Origin: SHLQ01 sp964610745
GTDB lineage: Bacteria > Actinomycetota > Acidimicrobiia > Acidimicrobiales > SHLQ01
Reading direction: 5' to 3'
Assembly: GCA_964610745.1 (NCBI GenBank)
Contig: CAZSYL010000049.1
Location: forward strand, 1-29,946
DNA: 29,946 bases
Shown: positions 27,605-29,946 of the stretch, piece by piece
How the letters are laid out: every line of letters starts with the position of its first letter
Numbering within the stretch: the stretch's first letter is position 1
Translations under genes and position numbers: made by a program
Notes under the pieces: model-generated
The model's input: the letters and a program-made list of their open reading frames with translations, nothing else
What the model was told of the DNA's origin: nothing
Databases searched by the model: none

Positions 27605-27622
27605 GGCGGTCAAACTACGGAA

Positions 27623-27650
27623 GATATAAAGCATCGAGAACAATGATCAA
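27623..27650 (-). promoter_or_regulatory. Likely promoter of the inositol-3-phosphate synthase gene
   Basis: On the minus strand, TTGATC (27650-27645) and TATATC (27628-27623) are separated by 16 bases and match sigma-70-type -35 and -10 boxes. The predicted transcript starts about 12 bases before the ATG at 27604. The stretch is AT-rich against its surroundings. It lies in the 87-base gap to the divergent LysR gene, so the regulator could act here. Confidence 0.55.
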
Positions 27651-27691
27651 GCAACGCTTCACTATCCAAAACACCTTCTACGCTGTTGTGC

Positions 27692-28594
27692 GTGCCCGCT
27701 CAAAGTCCCTCACCAACACAGCTCGGGTATCTCGTTGCTGCGCTGGATCACGGCGGCTGGAGCGACGCCGCCTCCGAGTTGGACGTCAGCACCTCCGCGT
27801 TCGCGCAGGGAATCGCCGAGCTCGAGCGTCGCCTTGGTATTGCACTTTTTACCAAGGAGGGCCGCAATCGAGTTCCGACCCCCGAGGCCCACTCGGCGGC
27901 GGCCTATGCCCGAAGCGTGCTTGGCGAGCTCGAGGGGTTATCCCGCTGGGCGCAGGAGATTCGTACCGGTGACGTCGGCCAGATCCGCGCTGGGATGATC
28001 GATACCGCGGCGATTCATCATTTTGGCGAGACACTCGTTCGGTTCCGTTCCATCCATCCGGGTATCTCTGTTCGTCTCGATGTCAGACCTTCGGGCGTGC
28101 TCTTTGATGAGCTTCGGGCCGGAGAACTCGATGTTGTCGTAGCCGTTGCTCCAGAGGACACCAAGGGCATCGAGCTTCGGCCGCTGGTCAGCGAGCCTCT
28201 CTACGTCTATGCACCACCAGGAGCGACCGTCGGCAAGCCCGAGACGTGGGGCCCCTGGGTGGGATTTCCTGAAGACTCGCGAACCCGCGCCCTTGTCACT
28301 CGAGAGTTGCGACGCCTCGGCGCGAGCGTCGAGATCGTCGCGGAGAGCTCACAGCCTGCCGTGCTGTGCGAGATGGTCCGACTCGGCATGGGGTGGACGG
28401 TGTTGTCCGCGGTCGACGCCGAGCGTGAGCCGCATTTCCTCCAACGAGCGCTAAAGCGTTCCGTGGCCGAACGAGCGCTTACGCTCGCCCGCCGCCAGGA
28501 TCGACCTCCGACCGAAGCATTGATACGGTTTATGTCAATGCTCATTAGCGAGGCCACAGCGTCTCTTTCAGTGCCAGACCCGGCCGTTTCGTGA
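27692..28594 (+). CDS. LysR-family transcriptional regulator
   Basis: This is a 300-residue DNA-binding regulator. An N-terminal winged helix-turn-helix (about residues 8-65) holds LVAALDHGGWSDAASELDVS, the recognition helix TSAFAQGIAELERRLG and LFTKEGR. The C-terminal ligand-binding domain (about 85-290) has the periplasmic-binding-protein fold (IRAGMIDTAAIHHFGETLVR, ELRAGELDVVVAVAPED). The start is uncertain: GTG at 27692 or TTG at 27686, with no clear ribosome-binding site. It overlaps the TauE/SafE-like permease gene by four bases (GTGA), so that permease is its likeliest target. LysR proteins often also control the divergent gene, here the inositol-phosphate synthase. The effector is unknown. 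Confidence 0.9.
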   Translation: MPAQSPSPTQLGYLVAALDHGGWSDAASELDVSTSAFAQGIAELERRLGIALFTKEGRNRVPTPEAHSAAAYARSVLGELEGLSRWAQEIRTGDVGQIRAGMIDTAAIHHFGETLVRFRSIHPGISVRLDVRPSGVLFDELRAGELDVVVAVAPEDTKGIELRPLVSEPLYVYAPPGATVGKPETWGPWVGFPEDSRTRALVTRELRRLGASVEIVAESSQPAVLCEMVRLGMGWTVLSAVDAEREPHFLQRALKRSVAERALTLARRQDRPPTEALIRFMSMLISEATASLSVPDPAVS

Positions 28595-29328
28595 CCGGCG
28601 ACCAGGTCGTCCTCATCCTCGCCATTGCGGGGGTCGTTGCGATCGTTAAGAGCACGGCGGGCTTCGGCTACCCGTTGCTCATGGTTCCGGTTCTCGCTCA
28701 GCTGATCGATGTGGTCGATGCCGTGTTGATCATCGCCCCGTCGAATCTGTTTCTCAACCTGGGTATTGCCTGGAAACTTCGAGAACACCAGAGCCGAGCG
28801 ACGACGCTGCCGACGATTGTCGTGACCGGCACGATCGGCACGATCGGGGGAACCCTCTTATTACCCCAACTGCCTGTGCAGACGTTTCGACTTATTCTGT
28901 TCATTATCCTCGTCGCGTTCCTTATCAACCGATTGAGTGGGTTGAAATTTAAAATGGCTGATCCCACGGCCCACCGCCTGGCGCCTGTCGTGGGAGGCGT
29001 CGCTGGTGTCTTCCAGGGGGCAGCAGGGGTGTCCGGTCCGATCATCACCCCCTGGTTTCTGTGCGTGGACGTCGAACGAGACACATTCATCTATTCGCTC
29101 GCAGCTTTCTTCGCGGTGACCCAGATCGGCCAGATGATCGTCGCTGCGATCGGAGGGCTTTACACCACCGAGACGGTCGTCATCGGGTTGCTCATGATCC
29201 CACTCAGCGTTGTCTCACTTCCGATCGGTGCTTTCTTGCGCGAGCGGATTTCGGCGACGATATTCGAGCGGATTGTCATCGTTCTGCTCACCATCTCTGC
29301 GACGTCCCTGCTGCTCCGGCTCATCTGA
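28591..29328 (+). CDS. TauE/SafE (TSUP) family permease
   Basis: This is a 245-residue integral membrane protein with about seven or eight hydrophobic helices. Two internally similar halves carry the TSUP glycine-rich motifs: VKSTAGFGYPLLMVPVLAQL (about residues 19-38) and GGVAGVFQGAAGVSGPIITP (about 134-153). Members move sulfite, sulfoacetate, taurine-derived or other organic anions. The GTG start overlaps the LysR stop, making a regulator-transporter operon. The substrate cannot be deduced. A sulfur compound would fit the two sulfotransferase genes nearby, but that is speculation. The GNAT gene follows after 39 bases. Confidence 0.85.
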   Translation: MTGDQVVLILAIAGVVAIVKSTAGFGYPLLMVPVLAQLIDVVDAVLIIAPSNLFLNLGIAWKLREHQSRATTLPTIVVTGTIGTIGGTLLLPQLPVQTFRLILFIILVAFLINRLSGLKFKMADPTAHRLAPVVGGVAGVFQGAAGVSGPIITPWFLCVDVERDTFIYSLAAFFAVTQIGQMIVAAIGGLYTTETVVIGLLMIPLSVVSLPIGAFLRERISATIFERIVIVLLTISATSLLLRLI

Positions 29329-29367
29329 GTTCCACTACGACCTACGAACGCAGAGTACGGTTTTGGG

Positions 29368-29946
29368 GTGTTGGACTGGACGTTTCGAAGGCTTGATGAT
29401 GGCGACCTCGCGACGCTTCACCGGTGGATGAACGAACCGGGCGTCGTGCGCTTTTGGGAGGGGGAAGATGTCTCCTGGCCCGGGATAGTCGCGCAGTACG
29501 GTTCGGCCGAACTGCGGGGCAGGCTGGCTGAGGAGCACCCGAACTTTGTCTACGACAAGTTGGGGGCCGACTTCGACGCAGAGCATGTTGAGGTGTATCT
29601 CGCGTTTCTCGACGGCCAAGCCAGCGGTTGGATTCAGTGTTATGCGGTCGCCAGCTACAGCGAACACGATGAGGTCAAGGCGTGGCTGGGACTCGGCTTC
29701 GACGCAGCGGGAGCGGGCATTGACTACCTCCTCGGCGATCCGGACCGGCGAGGCGAGGGACTCGGGAGTTCGATGATCCGGACGTTCGTTGACGACATCG
29801 TCTTTGGCCAGCACCCCGATTGGACCCAGGTCGGTGCGTCACCGGTGAGAGAGAACGCGGCGAGCTGCGGTGCGTTGGCCAAGGCTGGACTTGAACATCT
29901 CGGCTCATTCGACGACGCCGACCACGGAACCTGCGACCTGTATGCC
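29368..29946 (+). CDS. GNAT acetyltransferase, AAC(6')-like, cut by the right edge
   Basis: The frame from GTG 29368 runs without a stop for 193 codons to the window edge, so the C-terminus is missing. The N-terminus RRLDDGDLATLHRWMNEPGV and WEGEDVSWP resemble the AAC(6')/IucB-type branch. The acetyl-CoA motif is DPDRRGEGLGSSMIRTFVDD (about residues 131-150), followed by the motif B region VRENAASCGALAKAGLEHLG. The family acetylates aminoglycosides, siderophore precursors or other amines, and chromosomal copies often have unknown substrates. It follows the TSUP gene by 39 bases and may be in the same transcript. The frame is open back to the upstream TGA (29326-29328), and TTG at 29371 is another start. 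Confidence 0.8.
   Translation, partial: MLDWTFRRLDDGDLATLHRWMNEPGVVRFWEGEDVSWPGIVAQYGSAELRGRLAEEHPNFVYDKLGADFDAEHVEVYLAFLDGQASGWIQCYAVASYSEHDEVKAWLGLGFDAAGAGIDYLLGDPDRRGEGLGSSMIRTFVDDIVFGQHPDWTQVGASPVRENAASCGALAKAGLEHLGSFDDADHGTCDLYA

Overview
The window reads as a chromosomal segment of a high-GC actinobacterium, most likely of the Acidimicrobiia/Ilumatobacter type. The evidence is the order tRNA-Trp, secE, nusG, rplK, rplA, rplJ, rplL, rpoB, rpoC; the charged coiled-coil insert in RpoC that is typical of Actinobacteria; GTG starts; and the acidic NusG extension. The lineage is inferred from gene content and protein style only, since no database search was possible.

Layout. Bases 1-368 are non-coding and hold a 50-bp direct repeat (period 135) built from GGGGTC/GACCCC inverted repeats, plus a 20-bp palindrome. 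Bases 369-12478 hold tRNA-Trp and the transcription/translation cluster. That cluster is punctuated by hairpins: one after nusG, one after rplK, a strong terminator after rplA, a structured rplJ leader, a terminator or attenuator between rplL and rpoB, and a strong terminator after rpoC. The usual downstream genes (rpsL, rpsG, fusA, tuf) do not follow rpoC. Instead there is an SLC13-type permease with RCK_C domains.

From 14353 to 25446 lies a polysaccharide locus. Two leftward, stop/start-overlapping genes encode secreted GH26-like glycoside hydrolases, one a lipoprotein and one with a calcium-binding RTX tail. Divergent from them is a tightly overlapping seven-gene rightward operon: a Wzz/CpsD-like copolymerase-ATPase with a degenerate Walker A, an Alg14-like subunit, an Alg13-like subunit fused to a sulfotransferase, a GT2 glycosyltransferase, a Wzy/O-antigen-ligase-like membrane protein, an APH-like kinase and a second sulfotransferase. 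I read this as a candidate system for making a sulfated exopolysaccharide, with hydrolases that may trim it. No flippase, priming transferase or PAPS-synthesis gene is visible here, so the locus must rely on genes elsewhere.

From 25427 to the end lie an orphan FetB-type permease and inositol-3-phosphate synthase (both leftward). Divergent from the latter is a LysR regulator followed by a TauE/SafE-type permease and a GNAT acetyltransferase that runs off the right edge.

The main points for follow-up are the Alg13-sulfotransferase fusion and the sulfation locus around it, the loss of three of four cysteines of the second RpoC zinc site, the Lys-to-Arg change in the Wzz/CpsD Walker A, and the structured divergent promoter region at 16914-17187.
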